Positions 30,021-39,498 of a DNA stretch of 42,037 nt are shown piece by piece. The DNA lies in the NCBI GenBank assembly GCA_023411175.1, contig JAEYPB010000006.1:1-42037 (forward strand), written 5' to 3'. Origin of the DNA: Bacillota bacterium (lineage in GTDB: Bacteria; Bacillota; Clostridia; Christensenellales; Aristaeellaceae). The translations under genes and the position numbers were made by a program. The notes beneath the pieces are model-generated. The model was given only the letters and a program-made list of their open reading frames with translations. It ran no database searches and had not been told where the DNA came from. The first letter of the stretch is position 1; each line of letters opens with the position of its first letter.

Positions 30021-32021
30021 TCAGCGGTCTATGCTGTAGGAAGACGACAGCGGCTGAGGCGCAGGCGTCCGGGGACCGGCGAGAAGGCCGTTCTCATTCA
30101 ACGGTCCGGCAAGCAGCAGAACCTCAACACACACCGCGGCGATCAGCGCCGCTGCAGCGATTTTGCCCGGGCGTTCCTTGTTCAGTTCCAGCAGGACCCC
30201 CAGAAAGAGGCATACGCCCGCCGATAATAGCATCGCTCGCCAAGAAATCCGCCCGGACATTGCTTGACCCAGAAACAGCATTAATGCGACGCACGCGCCG
30301 ACCGGGACGGTGGGGATGTATCGGTTCAACGTCGGTCTTCGTCCAAGCGCTTCACATTCCATGGCGATTAACCAGACTTGAAGCCCTATAAGCGGGTCCA
30401 TGGATACCTGCCGCGCGGCAACGAGCAGGACCAGCACCAGCCATCCGAACAGAAGAAGCAGAAGGTATGCGGCGTCCCGTTTCCGCTCGCCATTAAAGCC
30501 AGACGCAAACAGGAGAAGCGTCGTAAGTCCAAAGTATAACGCCGGAGCATAGGCGTACCGTGTGCTCTGGGTAAATGCCGAATTGGTGAACAGCCCCGCC
30601 ATCGCGCAGATTAGCTTATCCACCAGCGACCCCTCACCCATTGCGGCAGATGGCATCGACAAGGACGGCCCGGTACTTCCGCGTGCCACAGCGTGTAACG
30701 TCAGATAAGCGAAAACCAGCACCGCCGGAAACAAAAGGAGCAGAATCTGTGAGCGGATTGACTTCCCCCTCACCCGCACATTCCCCGGAACAACCCAAAG
30801 CCAGTATCCGAATAGAATCGCGAGGTATACGACGCTCGCCCGGACGCCGCAGTTCAGAAAGAGCCAAAACGCCGCCAGCAATGCCAGCGTCAGCCCTTTT
30901 TGACGGCGTAGATAACGATCCAGCAGATAGAATGTAAGCGCCGCTGGCACGGTCACGCTGGTAATGGCACCACCCGTGCCATACGCCCACAGATATCCGG
31001 AGAAAGCAAACCCCGCCGAGAGAGCCACGCTAAGCACTTTGGTCGCTCCCGCGTTTTTTGCATGCGCGAATACAATCAACCCAGATATAACGCAGCGAAG
31101 CGTCAACACAACGCCCCAGGTCGCAAAGAACATCTCCTTCGGGGCAATTATCGGCAGCGCATTTAGCGGCCCGGCTAGCCGCAAAGGGTCATAAAGCAGG
31201 TAGTCGGAAGGGCGGAAGATCGACTTGCCTCCCGAAGTAAGCGCACTGCGCAGAAGGTCATACTGGCGTAGCGGCTCTGGGTTCCCCCCGGTTTGAAGTA
31301 TCGCAACCCAAACCCTGCCGGAAAAGTAGCCCCGGCACAGCCAAACAGCCATTGCGGCTAACAAAAGGAGCAGCCCCATCCGTTCGTATCGTGCGGACCC
31401 GGCGGTTAAGATCATCCCCAACGCGGTCAGCGCCAGAGCCAAAAGGAGGATGGATAATAACGCTCTTTGCCACACCTCACTGTAGCCGAACGCGGCGAAT
31501 GACAACGCAAATGCGAAGCGCCGCTCTTCATCAATACCCTGGTAGAGCGTAACGCGGCCGTACGGCTGCTCAGCGGGCAACTTCACCTCGATCAGAAGCC
31601 GTTTCCAAGAGGCGCTAACGCCTTCGGGCAGCGGCAGCGTCCGATTTCCTTCCTCGACAATCCTTGTAACCGGGATCTCCCACGACGCCAGATAGCCACC
31701 GGTATCGACATTTTTCAGAGTGACGCGCACGGGGGCGCCTCCATCCGGAGCCCCCTCTGCATAAAACGGCAGATGGATAGCGCGCAGGTTCTGGCCCGTG
31801 AGCGCTACGTACGTAGCAAAGACATATTCGCCTTCCGCTTTCAGGGGCAGGGCCTTGCCTTTTTCAACCTTCGAAGCGTCGTAATCCTGCGTCCACAGAT
31901 TCCCGTTCCCTCCCAGGGAAAACCAGCCGTAACACCCCACAATCAACAGGCAAAGCACGGACACCGCGACAGCCAGCCACCCCGCTTTCAGGGCGCCGGT
32001 TTTTGATCTTTCTGCTCGCAT
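30021..32021 (-). CDS. Large membrane protein, possibly YfhO-like, in glycan cluster
   Basis: This 666-residue protein has one N-terminal membrane helix, then an outer beta-rich part (about residues 35-165), followed by many hydrophobic segments. The stretch SAGFAFSGYLWAYGTGGAIT resembles YfhO proteins, which are implicated in glycosylation at the cell surface, but the overall match is not strong enough to be sure. The C-terminus (TPAPQPLSSSYSIDR) is polar. The ATG at 32021 follows GAGGGGG and overlaps the upstream CapK-like gene by 34 bases. I do not recognise a catalytic motif. A polymerase or glycosyltransferase role is inferred from context. Confidence 0.6.
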   Translation of the reverse strand: MRAERSKTGALKAGWLAVAVSVLCLLIVGCYGWFSLGGNGNLWTQDYDASKVEKGKALPLKAEGEYVFATYVALTGQNLRAIHLPFYAEGAPDGGAPVRVTLKNVDTGGYLASWEIPVTRIVEEGNRTLPLPEGVSASWKRLLIEVKLPAEQPYGRVTLYQGIDEERRFAFALSFAAFGYSEVWQRALLSILLLALALTALGMILTAGSARYERMGLLLLLAAMAVWLCRGYFSGRVWVAILQTGGNPEPLRQYDLLRSALTSGGKSIFRPSDYLLYDPLRLAGPLNALPIIAPKEMFFATWGVVLTLRCVISGLIVFAHAKNAGATKVLSVALSAGFAFSGYLWAYGTGGAITSVTVPAALTFYLLDRYLRRQKGLTLALLAAFWLFLNCGVRASVVYLAILFGYWLWVVPGNVRVRGKSIRSQILLLLFPAVLVFAYLTLHAVARGSTGPSLSMPSAAMGEGSLVDKLICAMAGLFTNSAFTQSTRYAYAPALYFGLTTLLLFASGFNGERKRDAAYLLLLLFGWLVLVLLVAARQVSMDPLIGLQVWLIAMECEALGRRPTLNRYIPTVPVGACVALMLFLGQAMSGRISWRAMLLSAGVCLFLGVLLELNKERPGKIAAAALIAAVCVEVLLLAGPLNENGLLAGPRTPAPQPLSSSYSIDR

Positions 32022-33424
32022 GCTCGCAAACCCCCTCTATGCGCGGCTCTGCTGATTTTTGAGATGGTATACGCCCGCTTGCCCGAGGGCTCCACCGGGA
32101 TGTCCTCCACGATGGAAAAATGTACGCCGATGTCGCCCATGGTCTTGCGCACCTGCCGGGTATAGTCCTGATAGAACGCCTCCATATCCAGCGCGGGATC
32201 ATTCAAGACCAATTTGATAAAGATCTCTCCTTCGGTTTCCTGCAGCACTTGAAACTGTTTGACATTCTGGGCCGTATAAAAAAGGTGCGTAAAAAAGTCC
32301 CCGTAGACTATGCGACCGTCCGAACCCACGAACCAGTCGATGATCCGTCCGGTTACCTCTTTGAGCAGCGGCAACCCGCGGCCGCAGCTGCACACGTGGT
32401 CGGTCAGCGCGCCGCGGTCCCCGATTTCATAGCGGATCAGGGGCATGGCGTACTCCAGAAGGGAAGTCGCCACGATGTTGCCGGACACCTCTGGCGAGCA
32501 GCGGAAGTTAGCATCGTCCAGCACTTCCAGGAAGCATCCCAAAATGTTGATGTGCAGCCCCTCATTTTTGTCGCAACTGCACGCCATGTCACCCATTTCG
32601 CGGGTACCGTACCGATTCAGCACCGGGCAGTGGAATGTGTCGCGGATGTAATCGTGCAGTTCGGGGGTGAGCGTACCGCTAGTCGTCATGATGGCATTGG
32701 GCGCGTGGATCTTGCGGCTGTGCTCGCGCAGGTAGTTGGCCATCTCTCTTGCGGACTGCACATAGGCCAAGATCATCCGAGGCTTCCGGGTGTTGATGAT
32801 CCGGATGTACTCCTCCATGCGCGCGACGTCCATCACGAAGGTGTTCAGAAAGGATTCGTTGCGTGTCCAGCGGTACAGCTTGTTCATCCAGTCCTTTTTC
32901 CCGCTGATGATGTCGCGTTCGCTGCCCCAGAGGCGAACCTGAGAATCGCCGATTCGCCGCCCGCCCCATTCGTCATACACGAGCTTTGCGCCTTGTTCTG
33001 CGTCGAAAAACGCTCCGCTGTGCCGGAAGGGGAGCGGCGCGCCGGTGGTTCCGCCGGACGTGGCTTCAAAAACCCAATCGTTCAATTTGATGTCGGGGTG
33101 CATTCGCTCGCCTTCCCGGCGGATGATCTCCTTGGTGAGAACCGGAAACTTCTGGATGTCTTCAAAGATGGTTTCTCGGGAAAAATCCTCGGCGCGGAGG
33201 CCCAAGTCCCGGTAATACGGCACGTGCTTGAGCGAAAAACACACCATTTCGTATAGGCGCTCGGCCTGTATTCTCCGATTCTCTTCCAAAGAAGTCCACT
33301 GGCGCCTGCAAAGCTCTTTGTAATAGCGCATCTGTCTGGAGTGGCGGATGCCCTTGCAGGCGCGGTTCCCCACCAGGTACAAGCTTGCGTGCGCGATCAG
33401 TTTCCGAAGCGTCATCACGTCCAT
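31988..33424 (-). CDS. CapK/PaaK-like adenylate-forming enzyme of polysaccharide cluster
   Basis: This protein of about 478 residues belongs to the phenylacetate-CoA-ligase-like branch of adenylate-forming enzymes, many of which are called CapK in capsule clusters. The ATP-binding motif is FEATSGGTTGAPLPF and the second is NRYGTREMGDMACSC; LIRYEIGDRGAL and VTGRIIDWFVGSDGRIV are further marks. A C-x-C pair (DHVCSCGRGL) could bind metal, as in some PaaK relatives. It would activate a carboxylic acid, perhaps to decorate the glycan; the substrate is not known. Two starts are possible, ATG at 33424 and at 33415; GGAG fits the second better (10 bases). Confidence 0.85.
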   Translation of the reverse strand: MDVMTLRKLIAHASLYLVGNRACKGIRHSRQMRYYKELCRRQWTSLEENRRIQAERLYEMVCFSLKHVPYYRDLGLRAEDFSRETIFEDIQKFPVLTKEIIRREGERMHPDIKLNDWVFEATSGGTTGAPLPFRHSGAFFDAEQGAKLVYDEWGGRRIGDSQVRLWGSERDIISGKKDWMNKLYRWTRNESFLNTFVMDVARMEEYIRIINTRKPRMILAYVQSAREMANYLREHSRKIHAPNAIMTTSGTLTPELHDYIRDTFHCPVLNRYGTREMGDMACSCDKNEGLHINILGCFLEVLDDANFRCSPEVSGNIVATSLLEYAMPLIRYEIGDRGALTDHVCSCGRGLPLLKEVTGRIIDWFVGSDGRIVYGDFFTHLFYTAQNVKQFQVLQETEGEIFIKLVLNDPALDMEAFYQDYTRQVRKTMGDIGVHFSIVEDIPVEPSGKRAYTISKISRAAHRGGLRACEQKDQKPAP

Positions 33425-33430
33425 ACTCCT

Positions 33431-34738
33431 TCAAGCTCTTTTTTCAATCTCACGGAATAGCTTTCTAGACAGCCAGATCAGCGCGATCAGGTAGGGGAGC
33501 AGCGAGATGCTCGTCGCTGCCGCCGCACCAACCGCGCCATATCTTGGAATGAGCATCGAGTTCAGCACGAGATCCAGAAAGACCATCAAATAGTAAAACA
33601 GCGAACGAGTGTAGGCCTTTCCGTGATAGTCCAGCAGTATAGAATAAAACAGCGAAATGGAGTACTGAAAATAGTAGGGGATCAGTATCCAGAGAACGAT
33701 GCCGGATGCCTCAAAGCCACCGCCGTAGATCAGCAGGATGGCCTGTCGGCCCAGCGTTAAAAACGCCAGACAAACCAGGAGCGTCACGCCCAAATTGATC
33801 AGAAGAACCCTGCGGAAATACATTTTTTTGTCCCGGAGATTTTCGGGCGTGATGAAGGCAAAAGCGGTCATCATGCTCGTGGCTAGCGCCAAGTTGATGT
33901 GCGTCGCCTTTCCGGAGAGGTTCTTCGCAACCGCGAAGATTCCAGTCTCCGCCGCATCCGGGCGAAGGATGCCGATCATGAAAGTGTCGATCTCCATCAG
34001 GATAAGCGCGCCGAAGCTTACCGCGAAAAATGGCATAGCGTAGCGCAGGATACTCCGCCGGGCTTCGCCTATCTGCGCTGGCCGGATCGCCTGAAATCTT
34101 TGCGCGATATACTTTTTTAGGAGCAGCGCTCCCAGCGCACCGGTCAGCAGCACACTCGCGACATACCCCCACGCCAGCGCGTACACCGTGCCAAACAGCC
34201 ACAAAAGACCGATCCCGAACACGAGATAGCCGCCGAATTCCACAAGGGACATCCAGAAGATGTTCCTGAATCGTATGAGGCCGACGAACAGATCCTTAAA
34301 GAACTCCGAAAAGGAGTTGAAAAAACACAGCGCGCATCCGATGAGCATCAGCGACCGCAAATGGGGATATTTCTGTGGATACCCCAGCGCACCTGCTGAA
34401 ACCCCTGTCAGCAGGAGAAGGATCGGGATAAACCCCATGCTCACACAAACGCGCAGGAAAACCCCGGCGCGGATGTTGCCGTATTGGATCGACCGATCGT
34501 CGGCGGATATAGCGACATACCGCTTGGTTGAGGCGTTGATGCCCAGCCACACCACCCAGAAGCACATGGTCATAAGCGCATAGAAAAACGTCCATTCGCC
34601 GTAAGCGTCGCCTGGCAGCGTTCTGGCGATGAGGATGTCGGTCATGAAATACAACACCATCGCAACCGCTTTGGAGGCAAGGCTGTACGCCGTATTGCGT
34701 AGTGCCGGACTGTCTTTCAGTTTGTGAATACTGTTCAG
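33431..34738 (-). CDS. Wzx-type polysaccharide flippase (MOP superfamily), probable non-ATG start
   Basis: This is an integral membrane protein of about 435 residues with some 12 hydrophobic helices that would flip lipid-linked repeat units across the membrane. From the first ATG (34660) it would begin inside helix 1. The frame is open upstream and adds NSIHKLKDSPALRNTAYSLA, which looks like the normal cytoplasmic N-terminus of the family. A CTG at 34736-34738 has GAGGTG eight bases upstream, so a CTG start is proposed. GDAYGEWTFFYALMTMCFWV and the late SLFYSILLDYHGKAYTRSLF are family-like. It follows the DUF362 gene by 34 bases. Confidence 0.82.
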   Translation of the reverse strand: MNSIHKLKDSPALRNTAYSLASKAVAMVLYFMTDILIARTLPGDAYGEWTFFYALMTMCFWVVWLGINASTKRYVAISADDRSIQYGNIRAGVFLRVCVSMGFIPILLLLTGVSAGALGYPQKYPHLRSLMLIGCALCFFNSFSEFFKDLFVGLIRFRNIFWMSLVEFGGYLVFGIGLLWLFGTVYALAWGYVASVLLTGALGALLLKKYIAQRFQAIRPAQIGEARRSILRYAMPFFAVSFGALILMEIDTFMIGILRPDAAETGIFAVAKNLSGKATHINLALATSMMTAFAFITPENLRDKKMYFRRVLLINLGVTLLVCLAFLTLGRQAILLIYGGGFEASGIVLWILIPYYFQYSISLFYSILLDYHGKAYTRSLFYYLMVFLDLVLNSMLIPRYGAVGAAAATSISLLPYLIALIWLSRKLFREIEKRA

Positions 34739-34772
34739 AAAGGTTACACCTCGAATTACTGATCTGCAGCCG

Positions 34773-36233
34773 TTAACGCTCGTACGGCGTCAGCTTATCC
34801 TGCCACCCATAGCACGGAACGAAGTAGCTGCGCGCTGCCTCCATTGTACAATTCCCGCACACCTGCACTTCTCCGGGATCCTTAGACACCAGCGGCCACC
34901 AACGATTGCAAAAGCCCTGGCGGATGCATGGGATATGCAAGTAATTATAGCACATCAGGCGGGCAGCGGCATAATCACCGTAGACTGGGTTTTCTCCCGC
35001 CAGCACCAAGCCAAAGGGCTTTTCGGACTGCTCCATGGGCCCCTCTCCCTCACCGGCCAGGATTCCATCCGCTATGAACAAGTACCGCCGTTGCATGGTG
35101 TCCTGCATATTTCCACGCTTATCCGCGTAGAAAATAATCTTGTTTAGATCCTTGACGCAACGCCAGATAGTGTCGTTGCCATGCCAACTTCCCTCCGAGA
35201 ATGTGCCAGGGTTATGAGACATGGAATGTTCCTTCATCGTCTGCCCGCCCCATACGAACTTCTGGAAGAACCATTTGATGGCGCTTGCAACCTTGATGCC
35301 CGGCCGGTTGGTCTTCAGAAACGTCCAGAACCGAACCTTTGCCTTTGCCTTCAGGCTGTTTTTACTGAATTCGTCGCCGCCTGTATCCTTGGTGCCGCGG
35401 ATGTGGTGCGCCAGGCTAGTCTTGTCCCCGTTGATGCCCACAAGGTTTTTCATGGCGCAGGTGAGCCCCGCCTTCCGGTGGGTTTTCATCTTCGGCAGGT
35501 TCACAAACAGGTCTGCCTCGAGCACCTCACGGGGGATGAAGTACTCGTTCCTGCTTTGCGTATGGTGCTTTTTGACCGCCCCATAGCCGTAGTCGGTGAT
35601 TTCAAAGCGGTCGCGCTTGTCCATCACATCGCACAGCTCACTTTTTTCCTTGAGGTCCACCCGGTAAAAGCTATCCCGGCCACGCAGGGTAACACGTCTG
35701 TCCAACACATCCATCTTGTTGGGCAGCGTTTTCAGCATGCGAAAATCGCGGCAGGCAATGTCAACCCCCTGCGCCCGGTAGTAATTAACTAGATCGTCGA
35801 TACCAGACAGCTTGCAAGCATGTTCGAAGTCCCCGCCCTGCACAGGCGCGTCGCCGATGGTCAGTTGAACGTCTCCGCTCGTTGCAAGCAGGATGTAGTC
35901 CACCACCGGCCGGATCAAAGAAGCGTGAGTGATCATGCTGAGCACCGCATGTTCTCCACACGGATGCTGGTGATAGACTAGGTTCGGCTTTAACATCACG
36001 CGCTCTCCCGGTTTGACCAGGCCTTTCAGGGGGTTCCATTCCGGGGAGCCAGCGTGATCCGCGTCGTACCCCAACTGAAGAAACAGTGCCCTGACCGCGC
36101 CGTACGTCGGGTTCTCTTTACCGGTCTCAACTGGGTATGGCATTGCCGAAAGCTCGGGGTACACCGTTCCCGGCGAAAACGGCGTGCACGGGTATGCAGG
36201 CTGATTCAATTTATAAAACGCAACATCGATCAT
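34773..36233 (-). CDS. DUF362 domain protein
   Basis: This 486-residue cytoplasmic protein carries the DUF362 domain. Recognisable parts are VMLKPNLVYHQHPCGEHAVL, VDYILLATSGDVQLTIGDAP, ADLFVNLPKMKTHRKAGLT and CAMKNLVGINGDKTSLAHH. The C-terminal region has several cysteines (CIRQGFC, CGNC) but not a clear ferredoxin motif. The biochemical function of the family is not settled; members occur in surface-polysaccharide clusters. The ATG at 36233 follows AGGAG at ten bases and overlaps the upstream GT4 stop by 4 bases (ATGA). Confidence 0.85.
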   Translation of the reverse strand: MIDVAFYKLNQPAYPCTPFSPGTVYPELSAMPYPVETGKENPTYGAVRALFLQLGYDADHAGSPEWNPLKGLVKPGERVMLKPNLVYHQHPCGEHAVLSMITHASLIRPVVDYILLATSGDVQLTIGDAPVQGGDFEHACKLSGIDDLVNYYRAQGVDIACRDFRMLKTLPNKMDVLDRRVTLRGRDSFYRVDLKEKSELCDVMDKRDRFEITDYGYGAVKKHHTQSRNEYFIPREVLEADLFVNLPKMKTHRKAGLTCAMKNLVGINGDKTSLAHHIRGTKDTGGDEFSKNSLKAKAKVRFWTFLKTNRPGIKVASAIKWFFQKFVWGGQTMKEHSMSHNPGTFSEGSWHGNDTIWRCVKDLNKIIFYADKRGNMQDTMQRRYLFIADGILAGEGEGPMEQSEKPFGLVLAGENPVYGDYAAARLMCYNYLHIPCIRQGFCNRWWPLVSKDPGEVQVCGNCTMEAARSYFVPCYGWQDKLTPYER

Positions 36234-37384
36234 GCTTTTGCATCTCCTATTATTTCGGAAAACAGCTGCAAATACAGCTGCGCGGTCTTTTTCCAGGTAA
36301 AGTGCTGCGTCGCCAGTTTTCTACTGGCGACACCCATAGATCGCGCGAGTTCTGGCGCACGGTACAGCTTCAGCACCGCCTGCGCAACTTGGGGAGGAAT
36401 GTCTTCCGACCGCTTCAGCACGAAACCGTTGTCTCCGATCAGTTCCGCGCTTCCCTCGCAATCTGTCATGACGACCGGGAGCCCCATCGCCATGGCTTCG
36501 AGAACCACGTTGGGCATGCCCTCCCAGTCCGATGTCAGCACGAATACGCTGGCGCCTGAAAGGATGTTCAGCACTTCGGCGCGGTCCACCATGCCAGTGA
36601 TGCGCACGTATTGTAACACATTTAGCCGCCGCGCCAGTGCTTCGATCTCCGTCCTGTACGGGCCGTCGCCAATGATGGTATAGCGCACATTCCCGCCGGT
36701 CTCGCGTACGAGCTCAGGCAACGCCCGTAAAACGTGCTGAATGCCCTTACGCTCCACGATGCGAGCGGTGGTCATGACCTCAAGCACATCATCCGATGTC
36801 ACCTGGACGGGCCGGGGAAAGTCCTCGGCGTTGATTCCGTTGGGGATGATGGCAAAGCGAGCCCCGTCGCTGAATGCCCTGGCCCGGTCGCATATGCCTT
36901 GGCTGTTCGCCACAACAAATGATGCGCTGCCCCAGACGTGTTTAAGAAATGGCCCGACGAGCCTGTACACCTTCTCAAAGCGCGCCTGCGTACCGGGTAC
37001 GTCGCCCCCTCCGAGGCGGACCACATAGGGGATCTTCCACCGTTTGAGAATAAACCAGCCCAGCGGGCCGCTCGGGATACCAAAGTACACCTGCACCACG
37101 TCGAATGCGCCGCGCTTCACTATTCCCGGCAGCATACGGTACGCGGCAAACAGGAAATGTAGCATTTCGGCAAAGGAGGAGTGGTCCCGGTTCGCGCGCT
37201 TACACCGCGCGCGAAGCACCGTAACCCCATGCGCCTCCTCCTGGAGGGGCGCGTCCTCAAACGATGACGTCAAGATGGTCACGCGATGACCCATCCGCGC
37301 GAGCTGCCAGCTTATGTTAAGGCAAGCCGTCGCGCCGCCGCCGCCCACCGGCGGGTATTCGTGGCTGATGCAAAGGATGTTCAA
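36230..37384 (-). CDS. Glycosyltransferase family 4
   Basis: This 384-residue GT-B enzyme builds the lipid-linked glycan from a nucleotide-sugar. It opens MNILCISHEYPPVGGGGATA, a typical GT4 start with the glycine-rich loop. It continues with YVVRLGGGDVPGTQ, TTARIVERKGIQHVLRALPE, YTIIGDGPYRTEIEALARRL and VFVLTSDWEGMPNVVLEAMA, the last with the conserved E-x7-E motif. The ribosome binding site is weak. It lies 6 bases after the ATP-grasp gene and overlaps the DUF362 gene by 4 bases. Confidence 0.92.
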   Translation of the reverse strand: MNILCISHEYPPVGGGGATACLNISWQLARMGHRVTILTSSFEDAPLQEEAHGVTVLRARCKRANRDHSSFAEMLHFLFAAYRMLPGIVKRGAFDVVQVYFGIPSGPLGWFILKRWKIPYVVRLGGGDVPGTQARFEKVYRLVGPFLKHVWGSASFVVANSQGICDRARAFSDGARFAIIPNGINAEDFPRPVQVTSDDVLEVMTTARIVERKGIQHVLRALPELVRETGGNVRYTIIGDGPYRTEIEALARRLNVLQYVRITGMVDRAEVLNILSGASVFVLTSDWEGMPNVVLEAMAMGLPVVMTDCEGSAELIGDNGFVLKRSEDIPPQVAQAVLKLYRAPELARSMGVASRKLATQHFTWKKTAQLYLQLFSEIIGDAKA

Positions 37385-37390
37385 GGGTAT

Positions 37391-38470
37391 TCAGTTCCCT
37401 TCCCACGGCGCCTCGCGCGGCGCGAAGTGCTTTCTTTCGATGTACCCGACGATCGCCAGCGCGTACTCGGTGGCCAGGTCGGACTTTCCGCGGATTTCTC
37501 GCCAGCCATCGCTGTCTTTGACGTAGTACGATTCCGATTTGATCAGGGTGTACGGGCCGAAATGCACGCTCTGGTACTCGATCAGATAGACATTTCTCTG
37601 CCTGTCCATGCAAAAATCCATGCTGAGAATCGGAACGTCCATGTTCCGGTAGCATTCATCCGCCGCATCCAACAGTTCACGCGGTGCTTTGTTGAACAGA
37701 AAAATACCGCTCCCGCTGGCGCGGAAGTCATTTTTCCTAACCTTACGGTTCAGCACGTAGAACTTTTCACCAAAGGCGAGCACCTTCCAGTCGTCCTCCA
37801 TATCCGGCACATAGCGCTGAAGCAGGACTTTCCCAAACCACTTTTCATCCTTAATGTATTCCGAAAGATCCTTGCGCTGCAGCCGCTTGTACAGGTATTT
37901 CAGGTAATACACAATCAACTCCTCTTTTGAAGCCATTTGCCTGAAAATGCGCTTCAATTTGGCCTCACTGTCCGCCTTTCTGACGCCGATAGAGCCCGAT
38001 CCCACCGCGCTTTTGACAACGACAGGGTACTCCAGATCCTTCAGGTGCCGTAACAGATCCGCATAGGTGGTGATGCCGATCGCCGGCAACGCATGGCTCG
38101 CCTTGGGCTTGGGCTTGGTGTCCAATAGGAGCTGGGCAAAGAGCTTATCTTCATGCGCCTTCAACAGTTCATAAGACGGTAGCAGCACATTGTCCCTGCC
38201 CAACAGATAAGCCACATCCTCAATGTAGCTTTTATATGTCATGCTTTCGGAACCGGTGTAGACGACAAAACTCGATATATACGAGTTCACACCTTTTGTT
38301 CCGTTAACCAGCTCATCATAGGTGGTCGTCACCACCTCAAAGCCGCTCTTGCGAAAGATGTCGATCATCGTTTCGGTACGGATCCCGTGATTTCGGCTGA
38401 TGTCCTGCCGAAACAGACCGCGGTAATCCAGAACCAGAAGAATCCTGCGCTGCATCGGTTGATCCGGCAA
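37391..38470 (-). CDS. ATP-grasp domain protein of polysaccharide cluster
   Basis: This protein of about 359 residues has an ATP-grasp fold: an N-terminal part with RRILLVLDYRGLFRQDISR and a central lysine-strand YPVVVKSAVGSGSIGVRKAD with the flexible glycine loop. VLLQRYVPDMEDDWKVLAFG follows, and the metal-binding end is LSMDFCMDRQRNVYLIEYQS. Such enzymes couple a carboxylate to an amine or other nucleophile through an acyl-phosphate. In a glycan cluster it may add an amino-acid or similar group. The open frame runs to 38545 but overlaps the GT2 gene. An in-frame TTG (38470) has GAGGG eight bases upstream and is preferred over the ATG at 38455. Confidence 0.78.
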   Translation of the reverse strand: MPDQPMQRRILLVLDYRGLFRQDISRNHGIRTETMIDIFRKSGFEVVTTTYDELVNGTKGVNSYISSFVVYTGSESMTYKSYIEDVAYLLGRDNVLLPSYELLKAHEDKLFAQLLLDTKPKPKASHALPAIGITTYADLLRHLKDLEYPVVVKSAVGSGSIGVRKADSEAKLKRIFRQMASKEELIVYYLKYLYKRLQRKDLSEYIKDEKWFGKVLLQRYVPDMEDDWKVLAFGEKFYVLNRKVRKNDFRASGSGIFLFNKAPRELLDAADECYRNMDVPILSMDFCMDRQRNVYLIEYQSVHFGPYTLIKSESYYVKDSDGWREIRGKSDLATEYALAIVGYIERKHFAPREAPWEGN

Positions 38471-38507
38471 AGCGAACGCCCTCTTTCCTGTTTGTCTGCC
38501 CGTAGTA

Positions 38508-39470
38508 TTAGGCCACAGTTTGACGGCTGGCTTTGTCATCCCCATTTACGAGCACTTCTTTGATACTATAGGATTTATCCGGTGTGGCATGCCGGTAGGT
38601 CTTGCTCATGATGTCGGACATCAGGCCGAAGATCAGAAACTGCATTCCCGCAATCAGTAGGAATACCGTAAGAAGCGGCCAGGCAGTATCGCCGATTTTT
38701 CCGCGCTGAAAGTATTTGATGACCGAAACGATGCCGGATGTAACGCCGCAAGCGCTGATCACAAGGCCCATGGTGCCGAACAGATGCAACGGTCTGGACG
38801 CATATTTCGCCCAAAACCACAAGCTGAGCATGTCAACAAAGCCTTTGAACGCGCGCTTCCAGTTGTACTTGGTCACGCCCGCCTTGCGGGGACGGTGGTT
38901 GACCACCATTTCTCCCACAGTAAAGCCCTTGGTCTTCAAGACCGCCGGAATGAAGCGATGCATCTCGCCGTACAGAGTAATTCCTTCAAAGCATTCGCGC
39001 CGATACGCCTTCAGGGAGCAACCGCTGTCATGGATGCCGTCGTGTACGATCATACCACGCAGAAAGTTCGCGCACCGGGAAACAAAGCGCTTCATGAAAG
39101 TGTCCTTGCGGCTCTTGCGCCAACCAGAAACAACGTCCAGCCTGGTCTTTTGCATGTGATCTAAAAGGCGCGGGATGTCCTCCGGGTCGTTCTGCAGGTC
39201 GCTGTCCATCGTGACGATCACGTCCTTGGTTGCTGCCTTGATGCCCGCATCCATAGCCGCCGTCTGGCCGAAATTTCGCCGAAGCCGGATGACCTTCAGC
39301 GGCGCGAGGGTCTTCATAACTTCGACGCTTCGATCTGTCGACCCATCGTCCACGAAGATGATTTCATAATCATAGCGGTACTTGCGACAAACCAAATCGA
39401 TCTCCCGGTGTAGTTCGCAGACATTGTCTTCCTCGTTATAGACAGGGGCAACGATGGACACGCTCGTCAT
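38508..39470 (-). CDS. Glycosyltransferase family 2 (DPM1/ArnC-like)
   Basis: This 320-residue GT-A enzyme has two C-terminal membrane helices, the layout of polyprenyl-phosphate glycosyltransferases. It begins MTSVSIVAPVYNEEDNVCEL, then IIFVDDGSTDRSVEVM, VTMDSDLQNDPEDIPRLLDH (the D-x-D-like donor site) and VVSGWRKSRKDTFMKR. It would load a sugar onto a lipid phosphate in the cytoplasm and could supply the GT-C enzyme at the end of the cluster. The start at 39470 has AAGGGAG upstream; the longer frame to 39509 overlaps the upstream gene and is less likely. Confidence 0.93.
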   Translation of the reverse strand: MTSVSIVAPVYNEEDNVCELHREIDLVCRKYRYDYEIIFVDDGSTDRSVEVMKTLAPLKVIRLRRNFGQTAAMDAGIKAATKDVIVTMDSDLQNDPEDIPRLLDHMQKTRLDVVSGWRKSRKDTFMKRFVSRCANFLRGMIVHDGIHDSGCSLKAYRRECFEGITLYGEMHRFIPAVLKTKGFTVGEMVVNHRPRKAGVTKYNWKRAFKGFVDMLSLWFWAKYASRPLHLFGTMGLVISACGVTSGIVSVIKYFQRGKIGDTAWPLLTVFLLIAGMQFLIFGLMSDIMSKTYRHATPDKSYSIKEVLVNGDDKASRQTVA

Positions 39471-39498
39471 GGTGCTTTCTCCCTTCGTCAGTCGGGTT

